From Sphingomonas_D zeicaulis (lineage in GTDB: Bacteria > Pseudomonadota > Alphaproteobacteria > Sphingomonadales > Sphingomonadaceae): a stretch of 64,000 nt of DNA. The stretch covers positions 1 through 64,000 of the forward strand of contig NZ_JBNPXQ010000009.1 in NCBI RefSeq assembly GCF_050433225.1, read 5' to 3'. Both the position numbers and the translations under genes were made by a program. Shown piece by piece: positions 9,229 through 18,963 of this stretch; the first letter of the stretch is position 1; every line of letters begins with the position of its first letter. The notes beneath the pieces are model-generated. The model was not told the origin of the DNA, did no database searches, and saw nothing but the letters and a program-made list of their open reading frames with translations.

Positions 9229-9684
9229 ATGTCGTCGGCTGACCTGATCGACAAGGATGCGATTGCCCAAGTCTATATCCGCTACTGCGAGATCGTCGAT
9301 TCCAAGGATTTCGACCGCATGGACGAGGTGTTCACCGAGGATGCCGTCGGCGATTACACGCAGGCGCTGGGGCCGGGCGTAATCAGCCCCGACCGCGCCA
9401 GTCTGATCGCCTCGATGCACGCCAATCTCGGCCCGCAATCGAGCTGCGGCGCGACCCACCACAATGTGCTGAACTTCCGCATCCACCCCGATGGCGACAA
9501 CGCAACCGCGAAGGTCAATTACTACGCTGTTCACCGTGGCCGCGGCGCGCATGACGGCGCGCTCTATTCGATGTGGGGACAATATGCCGACGATCTCATC
9601 CGCACCGACGCCGGCTGGCGCGTCGCGCGGCGCGTCTACACCGTCGCGCTGACCGAGGGCCCGTCCGCAGTCGTTGCAGGCTGA
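9229..9684 (+). CDS. SnoaL-like / NTF2-fold protein
   Basis: A 151-residue protein of the SnoaL-like NTF2-fold group. These are small cone-shaped alpha+beta proteins that include isomerases, dehydratases and hydroxylase accessory subunits. The typical start is visible (IAQVYIRYCEIVDSKDFDRM...FTEDAV), followed by ATHHNVLNFRI and a C-terminal strand WRVARRVYTVAL. GGGAGA precedes the ATG. It is transcribed divergently from the deacylase pair, so it may act in the same pathway. Its exact reaction cannot be read from sequence. Confidence 0.75.
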   Translation: MSSADLIDKDAIAQVYIRYCEIVDSKDFDRMDEVFTEDAVGDYTQALGPGVISPDRASLIASMHANLGPQSSCGATHHNVLNFRIHPDGDNATAKVNYYAVHRGRGAHDGALYSMWGQYADDLIRTDAGWRVARRVYTVALTEGPSAVVAG

Positions 9685-9692
9685 ACCGGTTC

Positions 9693-9720
9693 GGAGCGCG
9701 GCGGTCCGCCGCCGCGCTCC
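9693..9720. terminator. GC-rich stem-loop between convergent genes
   Basis: A perfect 12-bp stem (GGAGCGCGGCGG, 9693-9704, with 9709-9720) and a TCCG loop lie between the stop codons of the SnoaL-like and M20 genes. There is no U-tract, so it may slow polymerase or protect 3' ends rather than act as a classical terminator. Confidence 0.55.
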
Positions 9721-9733
9721 CCGTGCCTTCGCC

Positions 9734-11341
9734 TCAGTTCGGCTTGACGATCGTCGGCCAGGTTACGCCGATCTGTTCCAGATAGGTCTTGTACTTCTTC
9801 GGATTGTAATAGAAAGGCCGCATCCGCTCGCGGAATTCTCCCATGATGTCGGCGTTCATCTCGATATAGGGTTTTTCATCAGTCAGGATCGGCTGATACT
9901 TCACATCCTTGGTCTGGACGTCGGTATAATAGGCCCGTGCGTCCGCCAGCAGCTTCGGCGTCGTCATCAGGTCGAGAATGGTCATCGCCATTGCCTTGGA
10001 TCCCGCGACAGCCCCCTTGTGTGCGATCGGCGTCGCCATCGCGATCGCGTTGGACCAGTTGTGGCCGGGCAATTCGGGGATGTTGGATGGGTAGCGGATC
10101 GTGATCGTCGGCTTGGTCCAGGATACGTCGCCGATATCGTCGGAACCGCCGCTCTTGGGTTCGGGATCGGGCGGCGTCAGCGGCTTCAATTCGGTGTCGA
10201 GACCCTTTTCCTTGCCGCCGACCAGCTTCTGCACCGCTTTTGCAAAGCTCTGCTCCTCCGGCGTCCAGGTCGGCAGGCCGACGCGCTTGATGTTCTCATA
10301 GGCGGCCTCGGCCATCGGTTTGTTCATGTGCTGCGGCGCCGCGGTGCCGATGATCCGGCTGGTAACGCTGGTATCGGTCATCATCGCCGCGGCCTGCGCG
10401 ATCTTGCTGCCGATCTCGTAATTCTTGCGGATGTTTTCGAAGCTCTGCTCGCGGAAATAATACCAGACGGTTGCGACCGAGGGCACGACGTTGGGAAAAT
10501 CGCCACCATCCTTGATGACATAGTGCGAGCGCTGCTCCGGGCGGAGATGCTCGCGCCGAAAGTTCCAGCCGGCATCCATCAGCTCGACCGCGTCGAGCGC
10601 GCTGCGCCCGCGCCACGGTGCCCCGGCGCTGTGCGCGGATTCGCCGTTGAAGGTGTAGAGCACCGAAACGCCGCCGGTGCCGGTCGGCTGGCCATAGCTG
10701 GTCTCCAGATTGGAGCCGACATGGGTGAACAGCACCGCATCGACATTGGCGAACATGCCGTCGCGCACGAAGAAGGCCTTGCCCGCAACGGGCTCCTCCG
10801 CCACCCCCGGCCACAGCATCAAGGTGCCGGGGATCTTCTCCCGCGTCATGATCTCCTTGACCGCTAGCGCGGCGGCGATGTTCACCGCCTGCCCCGAATT
10901 ATGCCCCTCGCCATGCCCCGGCGCGCCCGGCACCATCGGTTCGCGCCAGGCGATACCCGGCTTCTGGTTAGCCTTGGGGATGCCGTCGATATCGGATCCG
11001 ATCGCGATCGTCGGGCCGCCGGTGCCGTTGTTCCAGGTCGCCGTCCACGCCGTGGGCATGCCGGCCACGCCGCGGACGACCTTGAAGCCGTTCTTCTCGA
11101 GCACCTCGGTGATGTAGCGGGAGGTTTCCACCTCCTGCATCCCCAGCTCGCCGAAGCTGAAGATCGAATCCACCATCTCCTGGATCAGCTTGGCCTTGCT
11201 GTCGACGCGCGTGGCCGCATCGGCCTTGAGCGCAGCGAGCTTTTCCGGCGTCACCTCCTGCGCGGCGGCGGGTGCGGCAGCGAGCGCCAGGGTGGCCAGG
11301 GCCACACCGGCGACATGGCGGAAGCGGAACGACGTCATCAT
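9734..11341 (-). CDS. Exported M20-family amidohydrolase (AbgB-like)
   Basis: A 535-residue M20 metallopeptidase/amidohydrolase resembling aminobenzoyl-glutamate utilisation protein B. A signal peptide (MMTSFRFRHVAG to APAAAQ) directs it to the periplasm. Likely di-metal ligands lie in IAIGSDIDGIP, GHGEGHNSG, VAEEPVAGK and FTHVGSN; the dimerisation-type insert follows. The paired ATGs at 11341/11338 have GGAG about seven bases upstream. The family cleaves N-acyl or amide bonds, which fits the deacylase genes nearby and suggests a locus for amide-linked compounds. The real substrate is not known. Confidence 0.85.
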   Translation of the reverse strand: MMTSFRFRHVAGVALATLALAAAPAAAQEVTPEKLAALKADAATRVDSKAKLIQEMVDSIFSFGELGMQEVETSRYITEVLEKNGFKVVRGVAGMPTAWTATWNNGTGGPTIAIGSDIDGIPKANQKPGIAWREPMVPGAPGHGEGHNSGQAVNIAAALAVKEIMTREKIPGTLMLWPGVAEEPVAGKAFFVRDGMFANVDAVLFTHVGSNLETSYGQPTGTGGVSVLYTFNGESAHSAGAPWRGRSALDAVELMDAGWNFRREHLRPEQRSHYVIKDGGDFPNVVPSVATVWYYFREQSFENIRKNYEIGSKIAQAAAMMTDTSVTSRIIGTAAPQHMNKPMAEAAYENIKRVGLPTWTPEEQSFAKAVQKLVGGKEKGLDTELKPLTPPDPEPKSGGSDDIGDVSWTKPTITIRYPSNIPELPGHNWSNAIAMATPIAHKGAVAGSKAMAMTILDLMTTPKLLADARAYYTDVQTKDVKYQPILTDEKPYIEMNADIMGEFRERMRPFYYNPKKYKTYLEQIGVTWPTIVKPN

Positions 11342-11486
11342 GGATACTCCCCCGAGGAACCCGAAATCTTTCGGCGCTGACGAACGCCTGGGCGCGATGC
11401 TGCGGCCTAAAGCCGATCCGCACAACCTAGAACATGTGATATTTCGCGGAAATCGCCGGTGCATCCTCGCCAATTCTCGCGAATTA

Positions 11487-13181
11487 TCAGGCAGGTACGA
11501 CGTCGAACGCGATCGTCAGCCGGCTGCCCGCCCCCCTGAAGGGCACGGTTGCGTGCCACATATAGGATGGGAACAGCACCAGTTGCCCCGGCACTGGCCG
11601 CACGCGATGTTCGGCGGCAAGCGCCGGCTGCACGGGGATGCCGGGTTGCCCGAAGGTCAACCAGCCCTCGTCGGTGCCGTCGGCGGTGTCGGGCAGTTCG
11701 AGATGGCAGGCCGAGGAGATCCAGCCGCGCGGGTGGACATGGCTGACATGATGGCCGCCCGGCTGCAGCCGGACCGACCATAATCCGTTCAGCCGATAGC
11801 CCCGTGCGCGGCGCCGGCGCAGCAGATCGTCGCCGGCACCCAGCGCTTTGATATAGCGACGGATCGGCCCGTCGATCGCGGTCGTGAAGGCGCGGATTGC
11901 GGGATCGCTCGACCGGGTAAGTTCGGCGGTGGTCTGGGTGCCGTGACGCAGCGACTGGTCTAGCGGATGGCGTTGCAATCCGTGCGCGGCACGGAGAGCC
12001 ACCACCAGGTCGCGGACATAATCGTCGAGCCGCGCCCAACCCGGCGGGAGGTCGAGCATCGCAGCGCCGACGAAAGCGTTATAATCATAAAGCGCCGCCG
12101 CGCGGGAATCGCCGAGCATGCGCCAGCCGATCCATCGCAGCGCCACCAGTCCCTGATCCAGCGGCTGGGCCGCTATTGCGCCATCGAGGCGGGCGAGAGC
12201 CGCTTCCGGTTGTCCGACCGCAAGCTCGAGTTCGATCATCCTGCGCTGCACCGCAGGATCGCCCGGCGCCACGGCCTCCGCGCGGCGGCCATGCACCAGC
12301 GCAAGTGCCGGATCGATCGCCATAGCGAGATGCGCCGCAGTGAGTTCAGCGACCGGGTCGCCACCCGTGCCCTCACGTGAAAGCAACGCGTAAGCACCGG
12401 CACCATCGCCCGCCGCCTCGATCAGCCGCGCCTCCACGGCGCGCAACCGTGCCGCGACCGCCGGCTCGCACCCGTTGCGCGCCAGCACAGTGCGGGCCGC
12501 CGCCAGATCGCCGCCGCGCATCCAGATCAGTTGCGCCAGATCGCGCAGCGCATCGACATAGCCCGGCCGGCGGTGGGCTGCCGCGCGGAGAGCCTCTTCC
12601 GCCTCGTCGAACCGCGCCATCGATTGCAAGGCGCGTCCAAGCACCAGCCAAGTCTCCGGCCGGTCGACGGCGGCCAGCGCCCGTCTTGCGAACAATACCG
12701 CTTCCTCGGCATCGCCGGCATCGCCCAACGCCGCCGCCAGATTATGCTCGGGCACCGACCGCCCCGGCTGCAGCGCCACGATCCGCCGCCGCGCGGCGAC
12801 CCGCGCATCCGGCATGTGCAGCGCCTCGAAAGCTTGCGCGCGCAGATCGTGCAACCCCACCGGCGCCTGCGGCAGCGCCGCCAGCGTCTCGGTCAACCCC
12901 ACCAGTTCCTCATGCCGCCCGCCCGCGCCGAGCAATTGTGCGAGCAGCAGCACCGCCTCGTGCCGCGCCGGCTCCAGCGCCACGGCGGCGCGCAATTCAC
13001 GCTCCGCGCCAGCCCTGTCCCCCGTCGCCGCGAGAGCGGCGCCGTTGAGATGGCGCACCATGGCGATCTGCGCATGCTGCCGCGCGAGGGGTGCCAGCAG
13101 CACCGCCGCCTCGGCGAACCGCTGCGCGTTCAGCAGCGCGCCCGCGCGCGCCAGTTGGTCGGAAAGCGCTGGCTGCACCAC
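11487..13181 (-). CDS. TPR-repeat protein with C-terminal 2OG-Fe(II) oxygenase domain
   Basis: A 564-residue two-part protein. Residues 1 to about 350 are alanine-rich helical repeats of the TPR type (e.g. ALAATGDRAGAERELRAAVA). Residues about 440-564 match the putative 2OG-Fe(II) oxygenase family: GGHHVSHVHPRGWISSACH supplies the first iron histidine, LVLFPSYMWHATVPF the distal histidine, and RLTIAFDV the 2-oxoglutarate-binding arginine strand. This suggests hydroxylation of a peptide or protein bound by the repeats. It starts with tandem GTG codons at 13181/13178, nine bases after the kinase stop, so it is translated from the same transcript as the kinase. No exported or regulatory partner is proven. 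Confidence 0.8.
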   Translation of the reverse strand: MVQPALSDQLARAGALLNAQRFAEAAVLLAPLARQHAQIAMVRHLNGAALAATGDRAGAERELRAAVALEPARHEAVLLLAQLLGAGGRHEELVGLTETLAALPQAPVGLHDLRAQAFEALHMPDARVAARRRIVALQPGRSVPEHNLAAALGDAGDAEEAVLFARRALAAVDRPETWLVLGRALQSMARFDEAEEALRAAAHRRPGYVDALRDLAQLIWMRGGDLAAARTVLARNGCEPAVAARLRAVEARLIEAAGDGAGAYALLSREGTGGDPVAELTAAHLAMAIDPALALVHGRRAEAVAPGDPAVQRRMIELELAVGQPEAALARLDGAIAAQPLDQGLVALRWIGWRMLGDSRAAALYDYNAFVGAAMLDLPPGWARLDDYVRDLVVALRAAHGLQRHPLDQSLRHGTQTTAELTRSSDPAIRAFTTAIDGPIRRYIKALGAGDDLLRRRRARGYRLNGLWSVRLQPGGHHVSHVHPRGWISSACHLELPDTADGTDEGWLTFGQPGIPVQPALAAEHRVRPVPGQLVLFPSYMWHATVPFRGAGSRLTIAFDVVPA

Positions 13182-13190
13182 GTCGTCCGG

Positions 13191-14822
13191 TCAGTCCGCG
13201 GGTGCGATGTTGCGGATCGGATCGGGCACCGCAAGCGCATCGATCGGCAGTGCGAAGGTGAACAGCGCGCCGCCCTCCGGCAGGTTGGCCGCGGTCAGCG
13301 TACCGCCATAGCCCTCGATCAGCGACCGGCAGATCTGCAGCCCCATGCCGACACCGTCGGGCTTGGTCGTGAAGAAGGGCTGGAACAGCCGGGCCATATG
13401 CTCCTCTGCGATGCCGCTGCCTCGATCCGAGACCATAACCTCCACCATGTCGTCGACCACGGCGATCGACAGCGTCGCTACGCGCTCTCCCACTGTGTCG
13501 ACCATGGCGTCCATCGCGTTGGTCAGCAGATTGACCAGCACCTGCTGCAGCACGATGGGATCGGCCGAAACTGCGGGGATATCGGCAGCACAGGCCAGCA
13601 CGATCACTGCATCCCTGCGCCGCGCATCACGTTCCAGCAGGTCGCGCGTTTCAGCAGCCAGTGCGCAGAGATCGACCGGCACCGCACGCCGTTTCCCGCC
13701 ATTCGACACGCTGTCGCGCGTGCGCTCGACGATCGCGGCCATGCGCTGCGCGGTGCGCGCGAGCCGTTCGAGGATGCGGATCGCCGCTTCGGGATCGGGC
13801 TCGGCACGTCGCAGCCAGCGCAGCCCGGTTTGAGCGTCCATCACCATCGAGGTGATCGGCTGGTTGAGTTCGTGCGCGATCGAGGCGGAAAAGGCGCCCA
13901 CGGTGGCGACGCGATTGGCGCGCGCCAGTTCCTCTTGCGCGGCCAGACGCATCTCCTCGATCCGTTCCTGGCCGGTCAGGTCGAGATGGCTGGAAAGCTG
14001 GCGTTCGTCGGGCAGGCGATTGACCGTGTAATAGATCGGCACGCCGCGCCCGTCGCGTGCGTTGAGCACGATGCGCCCCTCGATATGCTCGCGGTCATAG
14101 AAGATCATTTCGAGCTGGCGCAGCACGACCGAGGCGATGTCGTCGGAAAGGCCGGCGGTCGGCACCGCGACCAGGTCCTCGACGCTGTCATAGCCCAGCA
14201 TCCGCGCGCAAGCGCTGTTGACGCGCACCGTGCGGAACGCTGCAACGCACCGTTCGAGCAAGGCGGGATGCTGGGCGAAATGAGCGGCGAGGTCGGTGAC
14301 ACCTTGGCGCTTGAGTTCGGCGACGACGCCGATCGCCTCGCCCGGATCCTGCTCGGCGAAGGTGATGTTGCTGACTTCGAAAAGGCTGGCATAGCGCGCC
14401 TCGGTACGCAGCAGGTCGGCGGTCCGTTCCTCGACGCGATGCTCCAGCGTCGCGTTGAAATCGAGCAGGTCGGCGCGGCTGGCCTCCAGCGCCTCGCGCA
14501 GCGCCTGCAATTTCTTGCCGCCGACCAGCAACGCGCAGGTAAGGCAGATCGCCGTCGTCGCGAACAGCAGTCGCAGCACGCTGGCCAGATCAGGCGACGA
14601 TCCGTGCACCGCCGCCCAGCCCAACCCTGCCAGGATCATGCATCCCGCCGCCGCCAACATGATGCCGCGTTCGCTCTGCCCGAGCGCGGCGACCGACAGC
14701 ACGACGGCGTAGAGGATCGCGACCGACACGTCGAACCCTGCGACCATATCCACCGCGAAAACCGCCGCCGCCCCGCTCAGCGCGATAGCCCCCGTCATCC
14801 ACCGATACGCCCCCGGCCGCAC
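13191..14822 (-). CDS. PAS-domain sensor histidine kinase (NtrB/FixL type)
   Basis: A 543-residue membrane-associated histidine kinase. Several hydrophobic segments fill residues 8-100, then a coiled linker (LEHRVEERTADLLRTEARYA), a PAS region (about 150-300), the phosphoacceptor H-box SIAHELNQPI (His near 317), the N-box VNLLTNAMDAM, and G-boxes DRGSGI and GVGMGLQICRS. Start GTG at 14822 has GGAG six bases upstream. No response regulator gene lies in the window, so it is an orphan here. The downstream TPR/oxygenase gene is co-transcribed, which suggests a shared stimulus. Confidence 0.85.
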   Translation of the reverse strand: MRPGAYRWMTGAIALSGAAAVFAVDMVAGFDVSVAILYAVVLSVAALGQSERGIMLAAAGCMILAGLGWAAVHGSSPDLASVLRLLFATTAICLTCALLVGGKKLQALREALEASRADLLDFNATLEHRVEERTADLLRTEARYASLFEVSNITFAEQDPGEAIGVVAELKRQGVTDLAAHFAQHPALLERCVAAFRTVRVNSACARMLGYDSVEDLVAVPTAGLSDDIASVVLRQLEMIFYDREHIEGRIVLNARDGRGVPIYYTVNRLPDERQLSSHLDLTGQERIEEMRLAAQEELARANRVATVGAFSASIAHELNQPITSMVMDAQTGLRWLRRAEPDPEAAIRILERLARTAQRMAAIVERTRDSVSNGGKRRAVPVDLCALAAETRDLLERDARRRDAVIVLACAADIPAVSADPIVLQQVLVNLLTNAMDAMVDTVGERVATLSIAVVDDMVEVMVSDRGSGIAEEHMARLFQPFFTTKPDGVGMGLQICRSLIEGYGGTLTAANLPEGGALFTFALPIDALAVPDPIRNIAPAD

Positions 14823-15201
14823 GTTCGCTCCGTTACCTGACTTTTTACCAATCGCCGATCATGGCGAAGCACGCTGCAAGCGTCGAGCGTCAACATGCCG
14901 AACGACACCATCGGGTATCTCTCCCTGGGCACTGCGTCGCACAGGCCCTGTGCCAAGGATGGCCGCGACTACACCAGTGTATAATGGCTTTCGCCGGTCG
15001 ATCGGCGCATCAAGGGGGTGACCTGATCGGCGAAGCAGCCCCTACCCCGTCGCCGTCGCGCCCGCCCCCCTCGCCCGACGGCACGCCGATCCGGTCGCCC
15101 TTGGAAACATCGCCAAAAGTTTCGGTCGCGGTGCGGGATTTCCGCACCGGCGGTGTCTTCGCCGCGCAACGCCAAAAGGCACAGCGCAAAGGGACCCGCC
15201 G
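14823..15201. other. Gene-free divergent spacer
   Basis: 379 bp between the kinase (minus) and the autotransporter (plus). No convincing gene was seen. It should contain both promoters. A TATAAT occurs at 14980-14985 but has no matching -35 hexamer at normal spacing. Confidence 0.5.
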
Positions 15202-18200
15202 ATGACCAAAACGCCGTCACCGAAGCCTCTCCTCTCCGCCACCAGCATCGGCTTTGCCGCCGCCCTGCTCTGCTCCACCGCCACCGCCGCCTATGCGAAG
15301 GACGAGTGCGGTGCGCTGGTCGAGGGCCAGGTTTCCTGCACGCCCGATCATCAGCCTTTCGATGAAGGCATCGGCTATGATGCGCCGGGCGACGTCATCG
15401 TCGATCTCGCACCCGGCCTCTCGATCACGCCCGAACCACGCGCGGCCGGTCTGCTGATCGTTTCCGAAGAGGGCGGCGTCACGATCAACGGCGCCGGCAC
15501 CAACATTGCCACGCGCGGTGCCACCGGCGCGGTCGCCTTCGCCAAGGGCGATATCAACATCAACCTCGGCACAGTGACGTCGGATGCGATCCCCGCTGAA
15601 CTGTCCTGGGGCATCAACACCTTCACCGCCACCGGCACAACCCGCATCACCGTCGACGAGGTTCGCAGCGTGGGCGACGAGTCCTTCGCAATCATCGTCG
15701 AGAGCATCACCGGTGACGTCATCATCGACGCGGGGCTCGTCTCCACCAATGGTTTCGCCGCGGATACGGTCAAGATCATCACCGGCGGCCAGGTCAATAT
15801 CGGCATCGACCGCATCGAATCCTCGGGCGACTATGTCTGGGGCGTCAACCTGTTCAACGGCGCGATCGTCGACGAACAGGTGGTCGGCGGTTCCTCCTAT
15901 ATCGGCATTGGCAGCATCGACATCAGCGGCAACAACAATGACGGCGTCTACGCGGCGGGCGTGGGTGACGTCATCATCGATGTCGATGCGATCAAGCTCA
16001 GCGGAGACAGCGGCACCGGCGTCACGTTGCTCACGGACAGCAGCGGCTACATCCACGTCCGCGATCTCGCGCTCGACGGGTTCGGCTCCATCGGCGTCGA
16101 CGCGCAGGCGCTGGGCGGTCTGAACGTCGTCGTCGACAACGCCCATTTCACCGGTGAAGGCGGCGGCATCCAGGCCTTCACGAACAGCGGCGAAGCCAGG
16201 ATCAAGGTCGGGACTTTGACCGGTGACAGCGGGGCCGGCATCATCGCCTCGTCCGCCTTCGCTTCGGCGGCGATCGACGTTGGCACGATCGACATCGGCG
16301 GCAGCTATTCCGTGGGGGCCTCGGCGCGCGCCGGGGAGGACACCGCCCGCATCCTCGCCGGCAGCGTGACGATGAAGGGGGAAAGCAATACGGGCCTCTG
16401 GGCCAGCGGCCTTTCCACCCTCGTCCAGCTGACCGGGCCGCTGCTGATCGAGGGCCACAATGCAAAGGGCATCCGCAGCATCACCACCGGCGGCGAAGGT
16501 CAGGTGGTCACCGCCGGCACGCTCACCGCGAACGGCGCAGGTGCGACCGGCATCGACATGGTCGCACGCTATGGCACCGGCACAATCCGCACGGCCGGCG
16601 CCGTCGATGTCGTCGGAGACCGGTCGGCCGGCATCCTGGCCTTCGGTGAAGGGGCCGACCTGAAGATCGAAGCGCAGGATATCAAGGCCAGCGGCGCCAC
16701 TAGCTCCGGCATCCTCGCACGCACAAAATTCCCTGGCTTCTTCATCGGCGCCGCATCGGGGCCGCTCCTCGAACGCGACGGCAATATCGACATTCGCGCG
16801 GCCGATATCAGCGTCGCCGGAGACGGCGCGATCGGCATCAGCGCGATGGGCCTCGGCAATTCGACGATCCTCGCCGGCGATGTCCACGCCAATGCGAGCC
16901 ATGCGATCGAGACCGATATGATCGGCACCGCCGCGCTCGACCTGCGCGGCGCCATCCGGTCCGACGCGGGGACCGCGATCTTCGCACAAGGCAGGGATGT
17001 CACGATCGAGATCGCCGCCAGCAGCAGCGTGTCCGGCGGGCAGGACGGTATTCTCGTCAACGCGCCCGGCGAACGCTGCGCGATGGAAGATCCCGCGGAC
17101 GGCTCCCCCAACCCCTGCCCCGTCCCCGGCAGCAGCGCCGGTGGTGGCGGTGGCATCGGTATCGGCGCGGTTCCGATAGCAGCAGCCGATCCGCTCGCAC
17201 TCACCGGTGCAGCCACCATCGTCAATCGCGGCACGATCGCGGCGGGCGAAGGCTATGCCGTCCGTGCCGATACGGGCTCGGTCGCACTCACCAACCATGG
17301 CCGGATCGAAGGCGCGGTGAAGTTCGTTGCAGGCGACGACATCTTCGACAATCGAGGCACCTTCCTGATCGCGAAGGACAGCGACTTCGGAACCGGCGTC
17401 GACACGCTGCGCAACAGCGGCATCGTCAGGCTCGCCACCGAGCGCACCGCGGGCAAATATGCGTTCACCGGGCTCGAGCGGTTCGAGAACAGCGGCACGA
17501 TCGACCTGCGAAACGGCGCAATCGGCGACACGCTAACGCTATCCGGCGACTATCGCGGCATCGGCGGCGCCAGGCTGCTGGTCGATCTCGACACCGAAAA
17601 GGGCACGGCCGATCGGCTCGTCGTGGCAGGCGCCGCAACCGGATCGACGCTCGTCGACCTCGCCATCGATGCATCCGACGCCGTGCTGACCGACCCGGAC
17701 GGCATCACCGTCGTCAGCACCGGCGCAGATTCGGCGGCGGATGCCTTCCGCATCTCCCCCGCCAGCCTCGAGATCGGCTTCGTCCGCTATACGCTCGTGC
17801 AAGACGGCGGCGATTATGCGCTGATCGGCCGTGCGGGCAGCGCCGCCTATCGCCAGCTTGGCGCAATCCACGCGGCGGACGCCGTGTGGGATGCCAGCGC
17901 CGATCTGTGGCGCCAGAACGGCCTCGGCCAGCGCGACGCACAGCTCGGCGGCCAGGCATCCACCACGCGGCGGCTGTGGGGGGCCATGCAGGGCGGCCGT
18001 GTGTCACGCGACTGGACCAGTACGGGCGCAGGCGGCACCACCGACCTTTCCTATCGCCAGACGCGCCAGGGTGGGCAGATCGGCCTCGACCTGCTGGGCC
18101 GGGATGGGGACGGCGGCGCGCTGCGCTTCGGCGTGACCGCGGGCTACACCCAATCCGACCTCGATTATCGCAACACCCGGGATGAAATCGATCTCTCCAC

Positions 18201-18777
18201 CGGCAATGTCGGCCTTTATGCCGGCTATGTTGGCGAACGGCTGTTCGCCAACCTGCTCGTCAAATATGACCGTCATGACATCAAGCTGAAGACCGATGCG
18301 CTCGATGCCGCGACGAAGATCGACGGTTCCACCTGGGGCGCGGACGGTGAGATGGGCGTGCGGTTCGGCAACCCCGGCTTGTTCGTCGAACCAACGGTCG
18401 GGCTCGCATGGACGCGGACATCGGTCGACACGCTGCATGCCGGACGCCAGCAGATCGCATTCCACGATTCCACTGGGGTGAAGGGCCGCATCGGTGCCCG
18501 CATCGGCGGCACCATGCTCTCCTCAGACGGCACGGCGCTGACGATCTATGCCAGCGGCCATGCCGTCCACCAGTTCGGTGACGATTATGGCTTGGAACTG
18601 GTCGCTGGGGCGCGTGAGACGATCGGTGCCGATCGCCTCGGTACCTATGGCGAGGGCCGGATAGGCCTTTCCTATCGCACGACATCCGGATTCGAGGCCT
18701 TCGCTGAAAGCCAGGGCGAAGTCGGTGGCAGCTATGACGCGCTCGCTGGGCGCGTCGGCGTTCGCATCGGCTTCTGA
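15202..18777 (+). CDS. Autotransporter outer-membrane protein with beta-helix-type passenger
   Basis: A 1191-residue type V secretion protein. Residues 1 to about 32 are a signal peptide ending AAYA. The passenger (about 33-880) consists of repeated short beta turns rich in Gly, Asp, Ile and Val (GDVIIDV, GTIRTAG, ADLKIEAQDI), typical of a right-handed beta-helix. A low-complexity, Gly/Ser/Pro-rich stretch lies near residue 640. The C-terminal autotransporter barrel runs from about WGAMQGGRVSRDW (near 924) to the terminal phenylalanine of RVGVRIGF. The passenger is exposed at or released from the surface; adhesion or biofilm roles are common but not shown here. The only cysteine pairs are near the mature N-terminus and near residue 640. 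Confidence 0.88.
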   Translation: MTKTPSPKPLLSATSIGFAAALLCSTATAAYAKDECGALVEGQVSCTPDHQPFDEGIGYDAPGDVIVDLAPGLSITPEPRAAGLLIVSEEGGVTINGAGTNIATRGATGAVAFAKGDININLGTVTSDAIPAELSWGINTFTATGTTRITVDEVRSVGDESFAIIVESITGDVIIDAGLVSTNGFAADTVKIITGGQVNIGIDRIESSGDYVWGVNLFNGAIVDEQVVGGSSYIGIGSIDISGNNNDGVYAAGVGDVIIDVDAIKLSGDSGTGVTLLTDSSGYIHVRDLALDGFGSIGVDAQALGGLNVVVDNAHFTGEGGGIQAFTNSGEARIKVGTLTGDSGAGIIASSAFASAAIDVGTIDIGGSYSVGASARAGEDTARILAGSVTMKGESNTGLWASGLSTLVQLTGPLLIEGHNAKGIRSITTGGEGQVVTAGTLTANGAGATGIDMVARYGTGTIRTAGAVDVVGDRSAGILAFGEGADLKIEAQDIKASGATSSGILARTKFPGFFIGAASGPLLERDGNIDIRAADISVAGDGAIGISAMGLGNSTILAGDVHANASHAIETDMIGTAALDLRGAIRSDAGTAIFAQGRDVTIEIAASSSVSGGQDGILVNAPGERCAMEDPADGSPNPCPVPGSSAGGGGGIGIGAVPIAAADPLALTGAATIVNRGTIAAGEGYAVRADTGSVALTNHGRIEGAVKFVAGDDIFDNRGTFLIAKDSDFGTGVDTLRNSGIVRLATERTAGKYAFTGLERFENSGTIDLRNGAIGDTLTLSGDYRGIGGARLLVDLDTEKGTADRLVVAGAATGSTLVDLAIDASDAVLTDPDGITVVSTGADSAADAFRISPASLEIGFVRYTLVQDGGDYALIGRAGSAAYRQLGAIHAADAVWDASADLWRQNGLGQRDAQLGGQASTTRRLWGAMQGGRVSRDWTSTGAGGTTDLSYRQTRQGGQIGLDLLGRDGDGGALRFGVTAGYTQSDLDYRNTRDEIDLSTGNVGLYAGYVGERLFANLLVKYDRHDIKLKTDALDAATKIDGSTWGADGEMGVRFGNPGLFVEPTVGLAWTRTSVDTLHAGRQQIAFHDSTGVKGRIGARIGGTMLSSDGTALTIYASGHAVHQFGDDYGLELVAGARETIGADRLGTYGEGRIGLSYRTTSGFEAFAESQGEVGGSYDALAGRVGVRIGF

Positions 18778-18784
18778 CCTGGCC

Positions 18785-18821
18785 GGACGCCGGGTGCTCG
18801 TTCCCTAGCCACCCGGCGTCC
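18785..18821 (+). terminator. Terminator-like stem-loop after the autotransporter
   Basis: A perfect 12-bp stem (GGACGCCGGGTG, 18785-18796, with 18810-18821), 13-base loop, then the T-rich tail ACCTTCTTATTCC. It starts seven bases after the autotransporter stop. Confidence 0.8.
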
Positions 18822-18963
18822 ACCTTCTTATTCCCGTGAAGCAGGCATGAACTCGAACTTTACACAACCACCAGCGATCGAAGTCGAGGTGCGGGTCGGC
18901 TCAGACCTCGCCGTCTTCCCAGCGCGCGGATTGGGAGTCGAAGACGGTTGGTGCGTAAAGCGT

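Noticed and set aside
12531..14840. 769-codon plus-strand frame across the kinase and TPR genes
   Set aside because: Spans two genes on the other strand that have clear motifs; no domain seen.
14980..14985. TATAAT as an autotransporter promoter
   Set aside because: There is no -35-like hexamer at 16-19 bases, so the match is probably chance.
15217..17298. 693-codon frame antisense to the autotransporter
   Set aside because: Repetitive Asp/Ala/Gly/Arg shadow of the beta-helix repeats.
18847..18963. N-terminal extension of the first sigma factor
   Set aside because: The extra residues do not resemble ECF sigma factors and no ribosome binding site supports the ATG.
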